DNA of 64,000 nucleotides from Halobacterium hubeiense. GTDB lineage: Archaea; Halobacteriota; Halobacteria; Halobacteriales; Halobacteriaceae. The stretch lies in assembly GCF_001488575.1 (NCBI RefSeq), contig NZ_LN831302.1:1798001-1862000 (forward strand), read 5' to 3'. The notes under the pieces were generated by a model. That model saw only the letters and a program-made list of their open reading frames with translations. It was not told the DNA's origin and did not search any database. Numbering within the stretch: the first letter of the stretch is position 1; the number at the start of each line of letters is the position of its first letter. This document shows positions 53,541-62,148 of this stretch, piece after piece. A program made the position numbers and the translations under genes.

Positions 53541-53650
53541 GGGTCGCTCGGTACTCCGGGACTCGCTGCGCGCGCTCGCTTCGCTCGCGTGCTTGCTTCG
53601 TCCGGGAGCAGCCGAGCGACCCGCCCCTTTCAGTCCACCCGTTACCGGCC
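53541..53650. repeat. Long hairpin with a shared tail word
   Basis: The arms GGGTCGCTCGG (53541-53551) and CCGAGCGACCC (53612-53622) are perfect 11-base complements. On the minus strand the loop contains the GAGCGAAGCGA 11-base loop word (53576-53586) in a smaller GC-rich stem. The hairpin is followed by TCCACCCGTTACCGGCC (53634-53650), and almost the same word ends the element at 59594-59611. It lies in the 283-base region between two divergent genes; no gene is visible there. Confidence 0.55.
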
Positions 53651-53714
53651 GGTCGGGTCGCTGTTGGCTGTTCTCGGGCCGAATCTTCTTGGCGAGCGTG
53701 TGCGTCTGTCCGCT

Positions 53715-54614
53715 ATGGCCGCCATCGAACTCCGCGACCTCACCAAGCGCTACGGGGACCTCGTCGCCGTCGACGACGTCTCCTTCGAGGTCGAAGCCGG
53801 CGAAGTGTTCGGGTTCCTCGGGCCGAACGGCGCCGGCAAGACGACGACCCTCCGCACGCTCCTCGGGATGCAGGCGCCCAGTTCGGGCACCGTCTCGATT
53901 CTCGGGCACGACACGACCGTCGAGAGCCAGCGCCTCGACGCGCTCGCGGACACGGGCTTCCTCCCGAGCAACCCCCAGTTCGACGAGCAAGCGACCGGGC
54001 GTGAGGTGCTTGACCTCCACGAGTCGCTGAAGGGCGGGAGCCGCCGCGCCGACCTCCTCAGCCGATTCGAACCGCCGCTGGACCGTCCCGTGCGCGAGTA
54101 CTCCACGGGGAACGTCCAGAAACTCGGCATCGTACAGGCGTTCATGCACGACCCCGACGTCGTCGTGCTCGACGAGCCGACGTCCGGGCTGGACCCGCTA
54201 CTGCAGGACCGCTTCAACGAGTTCGTGCGCGACGAGCGCGAACGTGGCGTCACGGTCCTGTTCTCCAGTCACGTCCTCAGCGAGGTGCGGCGCATCTGCG
54301 ACCGCGTCGCCGTCCTCCGGGACGGAGAGCTCGTCGCCGTCGAGGACGTCGAGACCTTGCTGGACCGCAGCGGCAAAGTCGTCCGCGCTCGCGTCGCTGG
54401 CGACGTCCCCGAGGACGCCTTCGACATCTCGGGCGTCTCGGACCTCGCGCGCCGCCCCATCGACGGCGCGACGCGCATCTCGTTCACGTTCACGGGCGAC
54501 GTGGACGCGCTCGTTGACGAACTCGACCGCTACCCGCTGCAGGAACTCGACGTCGAGGAAGCGCCACTCGAGGACGTCTTCCTCGACTTCTACGGAGGTG
54601 GCGACGATGCTTGA
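53715..54614 (+). CDS. ABC transporter ATP-binding protein
   Basis: The 299-residue ATPase has Walker A GPNGAGKTTT near residue 39, a signature EYSTGNVQKLG (variant of LSGGQ), Walker B VVVLDEPTSGLD and the switch His in SSHVLSE. A C-terminal region of about 80 residues is typical of ABC-2 exporters. It pairs with the permease gene that overlaps it by eight bases. The substrate is unknown; exporters of this kind move drugs, lipids or peptides. Confidence 0.92.
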   Translation: MAAIELRDLTKRYGDLVAVDDVSFEVEAGEVFGFLGPNGAGKTTTLRTLLGMQAPSSGTVSILGHDTTVESQRLDALADTGFLPSNPQFDEQATGREVLDLHESLKGGSRRADLLSRFEPPLDRPVREYSTGNVQKLGIVQAFMHDPDVVVLDEPTSGLDPLLQDRFNEFVRDERERGVTVLFSSHVLSEVRRICDRVAVLRDGELVAVEDVETLLDRSGKVVRARVAGDVPEDAFDISGVSDLARRPIDGATRISFTFTGDVDALVDELDRYPLQELDVEEAPLEDVFLDFYGGGDDA

Positions 54615-55395
54615 AATCGCCGCGTACGGCGCCCGCAAGCGCGTGAAGGGCGCGCTCGCGCTCTCGGTCGGCCTGTCGGCGTTCAGCGCGATGTACGCCG
54701 GCTTCTTCCCGTCGCTCACGGGGAACCTCGACCTCGAGGAGTACATCGAGGCGCTCCCGCCGGTGTTCGTGGAGGCGTTCGGCCTGCGCGCGTTCAGCAC
54801 CATCGAGGGGTTCCTCGCGACCGAACTCTACCAGTTCGCGTGGGTCATCCTCCTCGGCCTCTACCTCGCGTACAGCGCCGCCTCCCTGATTTCGGGTGAC
54901 GTCGAGAGCGGGCGCATGGACGTGCTCCTCTCGCTGCCCATCTCTCGTGCACGTCTTGTCGCCGAGCGATTCCTCTCCCTCGTGCCCGGCGTCCTCCTCG
55001 TCAACGTCATGGTCGCCGCGGTGACGTGGGTGGCGACGCGCGTCATCGGCTACCCAATCGGCACCGTGGACCTCGTCGTCGTCCACCTCCTCTCGCTCCC
55101 GTACCTGTTCGCGTGCGCCGCAATCGGGCTGGCGTTCAGCGTCTTCGTGGATCGCGAGAGCGTCGCCCAGCGCGCGGCGATGGCGACGGTGTTCGGGCTG
55201 TTCCTGCTGGAATCGCTGCTCATGAGCACGGACTACGCGTGGGCCGGCGCAGTCGCGCCGATGCGGTACTTCGACCCGACTGCGATTCTCGTCGACGGCA
55301 CCTACGACGTCGCCGGTGCCGCCATCCTCGTGGCCGCGACACTACTGCTCGTCGCCGGCAGTCAACTGTACTTCCGGCAGAAGGACGTGAACTAG
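54607..55395 (+). CDS. ABC-2 type permease
   Basis: The 262-residue protein has six membrane helices and the large extracellular loop of ABC-2 permeases after helix 1. It is translated from an ATG inside the end of the ATPase gene. Together they probably form a homodimeric-type exporter. The substrate is unknown. A convergent intergenic hairpin element follows the stop. Confidence 0.88.
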   Translation: MLEIAAYGARKRVKGALALSVGLSAFSAMYAGFFPSLTGNLDLEEYIEALPPVFVEAFGLRAFSTIEGFLATELYQFAWVILLGLYLAYSAASLISGDVESGRMDVLLSLPISRARLVAERFLSLVPGVLLVNVMVAAVTWVATRVIGYPIGTVDLVVVHLLSLPYLFACAAIGLAFSVFVDRESVAQRAAMATVFGLFLLESLLMSTDYAWAGAVAPMRYFDPTAILVDGTYDVAGAAILVAATLLLVAGSQLYFRQKDVN

Positions 55396-55423
55396 GCGGC
55401 GAGGGGAATCTAATCAACTGACG

Positions 55424-55572
55424 CAAGCATCCGCGAGCGCCGCAGGCGCGAGCGGTTCACCGCGCCGGAGGCGCGGGCGCCGAGGACCCCCGGAGGGGGT
55501 CCGACGGCGCTTTTTCCCCAAGTTTTTGCCGAGCGGGGTGCGCCGAAGGCGCACCACCGCAGCGCAAAAAGT
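55424..55572. repeat. Convergent intergenic element, copy C (reversed)
   Basis: Reading from 55572 to 55424 on the minus strand, the order is CACTTTTTGC, a perfect 8-base hairpin (55537-55555), GGCAAAAACTTG and GGAAAAAGC (within 55509-55530), a perfect 8-base hairpin (55484-55502), GCGCGGTGAACCGCTCGC (55448-55465) and GGATGCTTG (55424-55432). The words and their order match copy A at 17797-17969. It lies between two convergent gene stops. Confidence 0.65.
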
Positions 55573-55575
55573 GGG

Positions 55576-55995
55576 TTAGGGCCAGTCGTCCCGGACTTCG
55601 GGTTCGTCTTCGGGTTCGTCGTCGGCCTCGCTGGCGAGTTCCCAGTCGGCTTTCTCGGCGGCGTCTTCGAGGGGGAGGTACTCCCAGCCGACTTCGTCGG
55701 CGAGCGCGCGGTCGTCGTCGTCGACGCCGATGAAGACGTGGCGTTCGGTGTCGAACTGGCCCTTGACGGATTCGAGGCTCTCCTTGCGGCCCTTGGGGCC
55801 GGAGAAGAAGTCCTGGCGGATGCGGCGCTTGCGCGTGAAGTTGGTGACGACGTACGTGGGTTCGTCGGAGACGACGCCGACGTACTCGGTCCACTGGCGC
55901 GCGCCCGCGAACGCGGTCCCGGGTTTCGCGAGTTCCTGAAGCGCGGACAGCTCGAACGCGAGGGTCATGTCCGTGCTCCCGCCGGATTGGCTCAT
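55576..55995 (-). CDS. Haloarchaeal conserved hypothetical protein, 139 residues
   Basis: The protein is very acidic at the C-terminus (DDEPEDEPEVRDDW) and has a central basic strand TNFTRKRRIRQDFF. It is probably a haloarchaeal DUF family (DUF7124 from memory, low certainty). There is no signal or membrane segment. ATG at 55995. The function is unknown. Confidence 0.65.
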   Translation of the reverse strand: MSQSGGSTDMTLAFELSALQELAKPGTAFAGARQWTEYVGVVSDEPTYVVTNFTRKRRIRQDFFSGPKGRKESLESVKGQFDTERHVFIGVDDDDRALADEVGWEYLPLEDAAEKADWELASEADDEPEDEPEVRDDWP

Positions 55996-56045
55996 GGCGG
56001 AACGTCGGACGCGAACGGGAAAAACGGCTTCGGTCGCGGGCCGCG

Positions 56046-56258
56046 CTACTGGGCGAGGTCGAGGCGGTAGTAGCCGGTGAAGCGGACGACTTCGCCGTCC
56101 GCGAGGTCGTCGGCGACCTCCTCGGGGATTGTGACGCCGTCGCCGTCGACGGCGTCCGGGAGGGCTGCCTGTGCTCGGTCGTGGAGTTCGTCGTAGTCGC
56201 GGACCGCCTCTTCGACGGTCGTGGGCGCGGTCTCGGTTGCTTCGAGGATGGGGTTCAT
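56046..56258 (-). CDS. Small acidic protein, 70 residues
   Basis: The protein is short and acidic (EEAVRDYDELHDRAQAALPD) and ends with a strand VVRFTGYYRLDL. I prefer the ATG at 56258 to an upstream one in a longer frame because the acidic helix starts there. The function is unknown. The 141-base gap upstream of it (56259-56399) holds no other visible feature. Confidence 0.55.
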   Translation of the reverse strand: MNPILEATETAPTTVEEAVRDYDELHDRAQAALPDAVDGDGVTIPEEVADDLADGEVVRFTGYYRLDLAQ

Positions 56259-56399
56259 GTGCTCACCGGCAGTACCGTGTGCCGTGTCAACGTATGTCAC
56301 GAAAGAACATAAGCATATCGGAAGGTGGCTGTCGAATTGGTGGACACGAAGCGAGTACTTGGCGACGCGAGAAGCGAGGCTGAAACCCGAGCGACGGCG

Positions 56400-57653
56400 C
56401 TACTGCTCCTGAGCGAGCGCGAGTTCGTCGATTTCGAAGTTCTCCTGGAGGAGAACGTCCTGCTGGTCGGCGACGACGGCCTCGTCCTTGATGAGCTGCT
56501 TGTACTTCGACTGCGGCGCGAGGTTCCCGATGAGCACGCCGCCGATGAGCTTGCCGTCCTTGAACGTCAGGCGGCGCCACTCCGTGTCGCTGTACTTGCG
56601 CTCGCAGGACTCGTCGCCCATCGTCGGGAAGCCAAACGAGAGGAACGGGAAGTCGAAGTGCGTAATCGAGTACGAGGACACCCAGCGGAACGGCTCAATG
56701 TCGACGTCGTGGCCCTCGTCGGCGAGCATCGTCCGGCCGGCGAGCGCGCCCTGCTGTTTCGCGGAGCCCCACGAGCCGTTCTGCGCGCGCTCGTCCATGA
56801 TGGTGTCCCAGTACTGGGTGATGTCGCCGGCCGCGTAGACGTCCTCGACGTCGGTGCGCATGTACTCGTCCACGTGGACGCCGTTGTCGATGGTGGCGTC
56901 GGTGTCCTGGAGGATTTCGACGTTGAAGTCGAGGCCGATGGCGACGCCGACGAACTCCGACTCGTGGCGGTCGCCGTTCCCGTCGACGGTGGCGACGACT
57001 TCGCCGTCGTCGTTCGTCTCGAAGTGGTCCGCGCCGGACTCGAAGACCGGCTCGATGCCCATCTCGCGGAGGCCGTCGTGGATAATCTCGGCGCCGTCCG
57101 AGCTGAGCGCGTACCGCCACCAGCGGTCGCCGCGCATCAGGTACTTCGCGTCGACGTCCTGCCCGCCGCAGATGGCCGCGAGGTCGATGCCGAGCAGGCC
57201 CGCGCCGACGACGACGCCGGTGTCGGCGTCCTCGGCGTGCTCGCGAATCTGCCGCGCGTCCTGGAACGTCCAGAAGTGGTGGACGCCCTCAGCGTCGGAG
57301 TTCTCGACGGGGAGCTGGTTGGGCGTGCCGCCCGCCGCGACCAGCAGCTTGTCGTAGCTAATCTCGTCGCCCTCGTGGGTCTCGACGGTGTGGGCGTCGG
57401 GGTTGACGTCCGTGACGAGCGTGTTCAGCCGGAGGTCGATGTCGCGCTCGTCGTACCAGTCGGTCTCGTGGATGCTGATGGGAGCCTCGGGGAGCTTCCC
57501 CTTCGCGAACTCCTTGATAAGAATCCGGTTGTAGAGGGCCTCGCCCTCGTCTGTGACGACGGTGACGTCGGCGTCGGGAGCCTCCTCGCGGATGGCTTCG
57601 GCGGCGGAACTGCCCGCGATACCGTCGCCGATTATCACGTAGGACTCGCTCAT
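56400..57653 (-). CDS. NAD(P)H-dependent flavin oxidoreductase, nitrite-reductase-like
   Basis: The 417-residue protein has FAD (GDGIAGSSAAEAIRE) and NAD (VVVGAGLLGIDLAA) motifs and an AAGDITQ late FAD motif, as in the NirB/rubredoxin-reductase/Nox family of pyridine nucleotide-disulfide oxidoreductases. Electrons pass from NAD(P)H to an unknown partner, such as a ferredoxin-like protein. ATG at 57653; the downstream extended frame is not coding. Confidence 0.85.
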   Translation of the reverse strand: MSESYVIIGDGIAGSSAAEAIREEAPDADVTVVTDEGEALYNRILIKEFAKGKLPEAPISIHETDWYDERDIDLRLNTLVTDVNPDAHTVETHEGDEISYDKLLVAAGGTPNQLPVENSDAEGVHHFWTFQDARQIREHAEDADTGVVVGAGLLGIDLAAICGGQDVDAKYLMRGDRWWRYALSSDGAEIIHDGLREMGIEPVFESGADHFETNDDGEVVATVDGNGDRHESEFVGVAIGLDFNVEILQDTDATIDNGVHVDEYMRTDVEDVYAAGDITQYWDTIMDERAQNGSWGSAKQQGALAGRTMLADEGHDVDIEPFRWVSSYSITHFDFPFLSFGFPTMGDESCERKYSDTEWRRLTFKDGKLIGGVLIGNLAPQSKYKQLIKDEAVVADQQDVLLQENFEIDELALAQEQ

Positions 57654-57812
57654 GGTCGGTCTGTGGCATTCCGGGTTAAAGTGGATTGCTATCTCTCCGG
57701 CGCGGCGAGAATATTGCGGGAACGCCGCGCTCGCAGGTGATTTCGCGCTGGCGGCCGGCGAGGGCGGCGCCGCGTCGGGACGTTCTTTACGCTCGCGTCC
57801 GTACCCGCGGAC

Positions 57813-58385
57813 GTGAAACTCCACCAGAACGCCAAGCACTTCGCGTCCCGGAAGGCGCTGGAACTGCCCGGCGTGCGCTCGGTCGCGAAGAAGGGGCTGG
57901 TCGACCTCCACGTCCGCATCTTCTCGGGGAAGGCCGACGAGGCCCACCGCGAACAGCGCCGCGCCCACCTCGAGGACTTCTTCGACGCGACGATGGACAT
58001 GTACCTCGCCGCGCTCCAGGCCGGCTACACGGAGGCCGAGGCCCGCGAGACGACGCACATCGTCGCGAACTTCGACTTCTACAACCACGGCTGGGCGGAG
58101 ATGCTGGAGTTCCCGCCCGAGGAGCTGACCGACCACTACGAGCGCTACGAGGCGTTCTTCGACGCCCACGGCATCAGCGTGGACGACCCGCTCGGAGAGT
58201 TCCGGCCCGCCGGCGGCATCGCGGACGCCCCGGCGACGCCCGAGCGCCTCGACGAGGCGGACTTCGAGCACGCCGAGGGCGGCTACGCCGACGACGTCTA
58301 CGTCGAGACCGACGACGGCGAGGTCCAGCGCGGCGACATCGAGGAACCGGAGGACGTGGACCCGTCGAAGAGTCCCGGGACGTAG
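57813..58385 (+). CDS. Haloarchaeal conserved protein (DUF6149-like)
   Basis: The 190-residue protein is helical and acidic. It starts with GTG at 57813 and KLHQNAKHFASRKALE, and has the motif NFDFYNHGWAEMLEF in its middle. I recall similar haloarchaeal proteins (DUF6149), of unknown function. The long acidic tail is probably disordered. Confidence 0.65.
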   Translation: MKLHQNAKHFASRKALELPGVRSVAKKGLVDLHVRIFSGKADEAHREQRRAHLEDFFDATMDMYLAALQAGYTEAEARETTHIVANFDFYNHGWAEMLEFPPEELTDHYERYEAFFDAHGISVDDPLGEFRPAGGIADAPATPERLDEADFEHAEGGYADDVYVETDDGEVQRGDIEEPEDVDPSKSPGT

Positions 58386-58428
58386 CGCCGGTACAGCTAC
58401 GGGCGTGGGCGCCGAATATTCGCCCGAC

Positions 58429-59514
58429 ATGTCGGACTCGTCAGTCGGTCGCCGTCGCTTCCTCGAACTCTGTGGCGCCAGCACACTCGCAGCGCTCGCC
58501 GGCTGCTCGTCGTCCGCGCCGCAGGACGGGAGTACGGCAATCGACGACGCACCACAGTCGACGGCCGAACAGGCCGAATCCGGGCTGGACAGCCCGTACG
58601 CGAAGCTCTACCGAGAGGTCATCGACTCCGTCGTCCTCGTTCGCGCCGGCAACAGTCAGGGCACCGGGTTCGTGTACGACGACAGCCACGTCGTCACGAA
58701 CGCCCACGTCGTCGGCCGGGCGAGCGAGGCCTCGGTCCGGTTCAGCGAGGGCGACTGGAGCACGGGCCCGGTCGCGGGCACCGACCCGCACAGCGACCTC
58801 GCGGTCGTCGAACTGGAGTCGCTGCCGGACGCCGCGACGTCGCTTCCGTTCGCGGACAGCGAGCCCGTCGTCGGGCAGGAAGTCGTCGCCATCGGCAACC
58901 CCTACAACTTGAACGGCTCGGCGACCACGGGCGTCGTCTCCGGCACGGACCGCCTCATCCCGTCGCCGACCGGCTACCGGATTCCCGACGCCATCCAGAC
59001 CGACGCCGCCGTCAACCCCGGGAACAGCGGCGGCCCGCTGATGTCGCTGGACGGGTCGGTGGTCGCGGTCATCAACTCGGGCGGCGGGGAGAACATCGCG
59101 TTCGGCATCTCAGCGGCGCTCACTCGGCGCGTCGTCCCCGAGCTCGTCCAGTCCGGCGACTACGACCACGCGTACGTGGGCGCGTCGTTCACGAACGTCA
59201 CGCCCCAGATTGCCGCCGCGAACGACCTCGACGAGCCGCAGGGCTTGCTCGTCGTGGACGTCGCCTCGGACGGCCCCGCCACCGGCGTCCTCCAGCCCTC
59301 GGAGCCGGCGTACGTGGACGGCCGGTCGCTCCCGGTCGGCGGCGACGTCCTCCTCGAAATCGACGGCACGACCGTGCCGACGCCCGAGGACCTCTGGAGC
59401 TACCTCGCGCTCGAAACCCGGCCCGGCGACGTCGTCGAACTCGCGCTGCTGCGCGAGGGCGGCCGAGAGACGGTCGAACTCGAACTCGGGACGCGGCCGG
59501 CGACCCGGTACTGA
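58429..59514 (+). CDS. HtrA-type serine protease lipoprotein
   Basis: The 361-residue protein has a twin-arginine signal (RRRFLE) with a lipobox (ALAGC), so it is folded before export through Tat and anchored outside. The catalytic triad is His93 (TNAHVV), Asp123 and Ser200 (GNSGGP). A C-terminal PDZ-like domain (about 240-350) binds substrates. HtrA proteases remove misfolded envelope proteins. ATG at 58429. Confidence 0.9.
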   Translation: MSDSSVGRRRFLELCGASTLAALAGCSSSAPQDGSTAIDDAPQSTAEQAESGLDSPYAKLYREVIDSVVLVRAGNSQGTGFVYDDSHVVTNAHVVGRASEASVRFSEGDWSTGPVAGTDPHSDLAVVELESLPDAATSLPFADSEPVVGQEVVAIGNPYNLNGSATTGVVSGTDRLIPSPTGYRIPDAIQTDAAVNPGNSGGPLMSLDGSVVAVINSGGGENIAFGISAALTRRVVPELVQSGDYDHAYVGASFTNVTPQIAAANDLDEPQGLLVVDVASDGPATGVLQPSEPAYVDGRSLPVGGDVLLEIDGTTVPTPEDLWSYLALETRPGDVVELALLREGGRETVELELGTRPATRY

Positions 59515-59544
59515 CTACTGCTCGCCGGCGATCCTATCCGCGCA
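59515..59544 (-). repeat. Displaced copy of the 3' end of the 59624 gene
   Basis: On the minus strand this reads CADRIAGEQ-stop, matching CADRIAGEK-stop at the end of the gene at 59624. The copy lies 109 bases downstream of the real stop. Several substitutions are synonymous, and the stop differs (TAG against TGA). The copies are out of frame. The 80 bases between them form hairpins. The htrA stop ends just one base away. Confidence 0.72.
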
Positions 59545-59623
59545 ACTCCCAAGCCCTCCTCGCTCGCTTCACTCGCTCGTCGCCCTTGGAGATTCCACCA
59601 GGTTACCGGCCGATTCAATCGGC
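59545..59623 (-). repeat. Hairpin element between the two 3'-end copies
   Basis: On the minus strand it contains a perfect GCCGATT-AATCGGC hairpin (59609-59623), the word GGCCGGTAACC-TGGTGGA (59594-59611, shared with 53634-53650), and a CTCCAAG/CTTGGGAG stem enclosing purine-rich GA-rich repeats, including GAGTGAAGCGA (59564-59574). Confidence 0.55.
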
Positions 59624-60955
59624 TCACTTCTCGCCGGCGATGCGGTCCGCGCATTCGTACCCTGCGACGATACCGCCGTTCAGCGAGCGCTCGGGGTACT
59701 GCGCCCGGGAGGCCATCCCCGCGTAGTAGACGCCGTCGGCGACCTCGCCGTCGAGGTGGTACGGAATCACCATGTCGAGGTAGCCACGCTCGTAGACGGG
59801 CGCCGTCCGGGGGTTGCGCGCGGTGGAGACCCAGTTGACGTGCGAGCGGTCGAACTCGGGGAAGAGGTCCTCGATGCCGTCGAGCCAGTGCTGGGCGACC
59901 TCCTCGTCGCTCATCTGCCAGACCGGGTCCTCGGGGCTCTGGATGTACTTGGGGACGTACAGCAGGTGTTCGCCACCGTAGCGCTCGGGCGGCACGAAGT
60001 TCGTGTGCTCGATGAGCGCGCCGAAGGGGGCGTCGTCGGCAATGTTCAGCCAGTACGTGTCGGTCAGCGAGCGGTCCATGCTGATAATGGAGCAGACCGT
60101 CCCCTGGAACGTAATCTCGCACTCGTAGCCGGTGAGTTCCTCGAGGACGTTCGGCATCGCGGCGACGACGACGGCGTCCGCCTCGACGGTCTCGACGTTC
60201 GTGAAGCCGTCCTCGTCGGGCGCGTGTTCGACGGTCACCGTCTGGAGTTCGCCGTCGGCGGTGCCGACGTTCGTCACGCGCGCGTTCGTGTCGATGTTCT
60301 CGCGGCCGACGTCCTCGACGAGCGCGTCGTTCAAGCGCCCGAAACCGCCGTCGAGGTAGCCCAGCGGCTCGCCGCGCAGGAGGTCGCGCTCCCCGCGGAA
60401 CTTGATGCGGCCGAGCAGCCACGCCGCGGAGACGTCCTCCATGCGCTCGCCGAACTTCGCTTCGAGGAGCGGTTCGAAGAACGTCTCGTAGACGTTGCGC
60501 GTGGTGTGCTCGATGCAGAACTCCTTGACCGGCACGTCCTCGAAGTCTTCGAGGTCGTCGTACGTGTCGAAGGAGGGGACGCCGCCGCGCACGTCCACGT
60601 CGAGCGTGAGCATCCCGAGCCGGAACTTGTCGTAGAGGCTCCAGTGCGGAAACGCGAGAATCTCCCACGGCTTGTCCATCGGGTGGACCGTGCCGTCCAC
60701 GTAGTAGGCGTTCTTCCCGATGGGCCACTGGAGGTCGTCGCCGAGCCCCAACTCGTCGAGCAACTCGACGATGGTCTCCTCGCTGGCGGAGAGGTGGTGG
60801 TAGAACGTCTCGATGGGGTCGCCGGCCGTCTCGGTGGTCGCCGCGAGACCCCCCACCTGCTCGGAGGCCTCGAAGACGCGCACGTCGTGGCCGTGGCCCT
60901 GCAGCCGGCGCGCGGCGGCCAGTCCCGCGATGCCGCCGCCGACGATGGCAATCAT
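59624..60955 (-). CDS. FAD-dependent amine oxidase-like oxidoreductase
   Basis: The 443-residue protein has an N-terminal FAD motif (IAIVGGGIAGLAAA) and the GG motif typical of amine oxidase, protoporphyrinogen oxidase and phytoene desaturase relatives. The late FAD-binding stretch YYAGMASRAQYPERS is present. Substrate unknown; carotenoid-type and polysaccharide-linked roles are possible. ATG at 60955. The last ten codons are duplicated downstream. Confidence 0.8.
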   Translation of the reverse strand: MIAIVGGGIAGLAAARRLQGHGHDVRVFEASEQVGGLAATTETAGDPIETFYHHLSASEETIVELLDELGLGDDLQWPIGKNAYYVDGTVHPMDKPWEILAFPHWSLYDKFRLGMLTLDVDVRGGVPSFDTYDDLEDFEDVPVKEFCIEHTTRNVYETFFEPLLEAKFGERMEDVSAAWLLGRIKFRGERDLLRGEPLGYLDGGFGRLNDALVEDVGRENIDTNARVTNVGTADGELQTVTVEHAPDEDGFTNVETVEADAVVVAAMPNVLEELTGYECEITFQGTVCSIISMDRSLTDTYWLNIADDAPFGALIEHTNFVPPERYGGEHLLYVPKYIQSPEDPVWQMSDEEVAQHWLDGIEDLFPEFDRSHVNWVSTARNPRTAPVYERGYLDMVIPYHLDGEVADGVYYAGMASRAQYPERSLNGGIVAGYECADRIAGEK

Positions 60956-61051
60956 GCTCGCAGGTCGGGCGCGGCTCCGGGTTAACGTTGTGGTCGCCGC
61001 CGGGTTGCGGAGTCCGCTACGCTTTTGCGAGGGCCCACGCAACGGTGGGGC

Positions 61052-61933
61052 ATGGTTACCGTCCGCGCGCCGGCGACGAGTGCGAACCTCGGCAGCGGCT
61101 TCGACGTGTTCGGGGTGGCGCTCGACCGACCTGCGGACGTCGTCCACGTCGAGCGCGCCGCCGAGACGACCATCGACGTGACCGGGATGGGGGCTGACTT
61201 CATCCCGGAGGAGCCGATGGACAACACGGCGGGCGTGGTCGCCGAGGAGCTCGGCGCGCCCGCCCACATCAGCATCGACAAGGGCGTGCGGCCCTCCTCC
61301 GGGCTGGGGTCGTCGGCCGCCAGCGCCGCCGGCGCCGCGGTCGCGCTCGCGGAGCTGTACGACCGCGACCTCAGCAAGCGCGAACTCGTCCGGGTCGCCG
61401 CGGAGGGCGAGGCCGCAGTCTCCGGGGACGCGCACGCGGACAACGTCGCGCCCGCCATCCTCGGCGGGTTCACGGTCGTCCGCGACGACGGCATCGAGCG
61501 CGTCGCCGCGGACCTCTCGCTGGTCGTCTGCCTCCCGGACATCGTCGTCTCCACGCGGGACGCCCGCGAGGTCGTCCCCGAGTCCGCGTCCATCGAGGAC
61601 GTCGTCGACACCGTCGGGTCGGCGGCGACGCTCTCCATCGGGATGTGCCGCAACGACCCCGAGCGCGTCGGCCGCGGGCTCGAGGAGCACCTCGTGACGC
61701 CCGCTCGCGCGGCGCTCATCGACGGCTACGACGCCGCGTGCGAGGCCGCCCGCGAGGCCGGCGCAACGGGCGTGACGGTCAGCGGCGCTGGCCCCGCGAT
61801 TCTCGCGGTCTGCCGGGACGACGACCAGCGACGGGTCGCCAGCGCGCTCGTGGACGGCTTCGAGCGCGACGGCGTGGACGCGACCGCCTACCGGTCGCGA
61901 GTCGGGGACGGCGCTCGCGTCCTCCGGGACTGA
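61052..61933 (+). CDS. thrB: Homoserine kinase
   Basis: The 293-residue GHMP kinase phosphorylates homoserine for threonine synthesis. The N-terminal MVTVRAPATSANLGSGFD and the ATP-binding RPSSGLGSSAASAAGAA identify homoserine kinase; VSGAGPAILAV is the third GHMP motif. ATG at 61052. It is divergent from the FAD oxidoreductase gene. Confidence 0.93.
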   Translation: MVTVRAPATSANLGSGFDVFGVALDRPADVVHVERAAETTIDVTGMGADFIPEEPMDNTAGVVAEELGAPAHISIDKGVRPSSGLGSSAASAAGAAVALAELYDRDLSKRELVRVAAEGEAAVSGDAHADNVAPAILGGFTVVRDDGIERVAADLSLVVCLPDIVVSTRDAREVVPESASIEDVVDTVGSAATLSIGMCRNDPERVGRGLEEHLVTPARAALIDGYDAACEAAREAGATGVTVSGAGPAILAVCRDDDQRRVASALVDGFERDGVDATAYRSRVGDGARVLRD

Positions 61934-62148
61934 GCCGGCGCACCGTCGCCTCCGGATCGCTATATTGTACTCGGTACGAGTCCTGATTCAAGTTCTCCCT
62001 GAAGAGGAAAAACGACCGCGTAAGCCCGTGAAGCGTCACTGGGGTTTTTGTTGGTATCCGGCCACGTGAGCGTATCCGGGTCGGCGCGGCCGTCGCCGGG
62101 CGTGTGCCGCCGGATGGCTGCTCTCTGCCGACGAGAGACATCTCAACC
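61934..62148. promoter_or_regulatory. Upstream region of the secreted nuclease gene
   Basis: No gene is visible. An AT-rich stretch (about 61972-62000) with TATATTGTAC and another GGTTTTTG region (about 62040) could be promoters. The leader to the ATG at 62149 is long for a haloarchaeon. Confidence 0.35.

Noticed and set aside
56259-56399. A tRNA-like stretch with GGTGG-type words
   Set aside because: I could not form an acceptor stem, a T loop or an anticodon arm, so no RNA gene is called.
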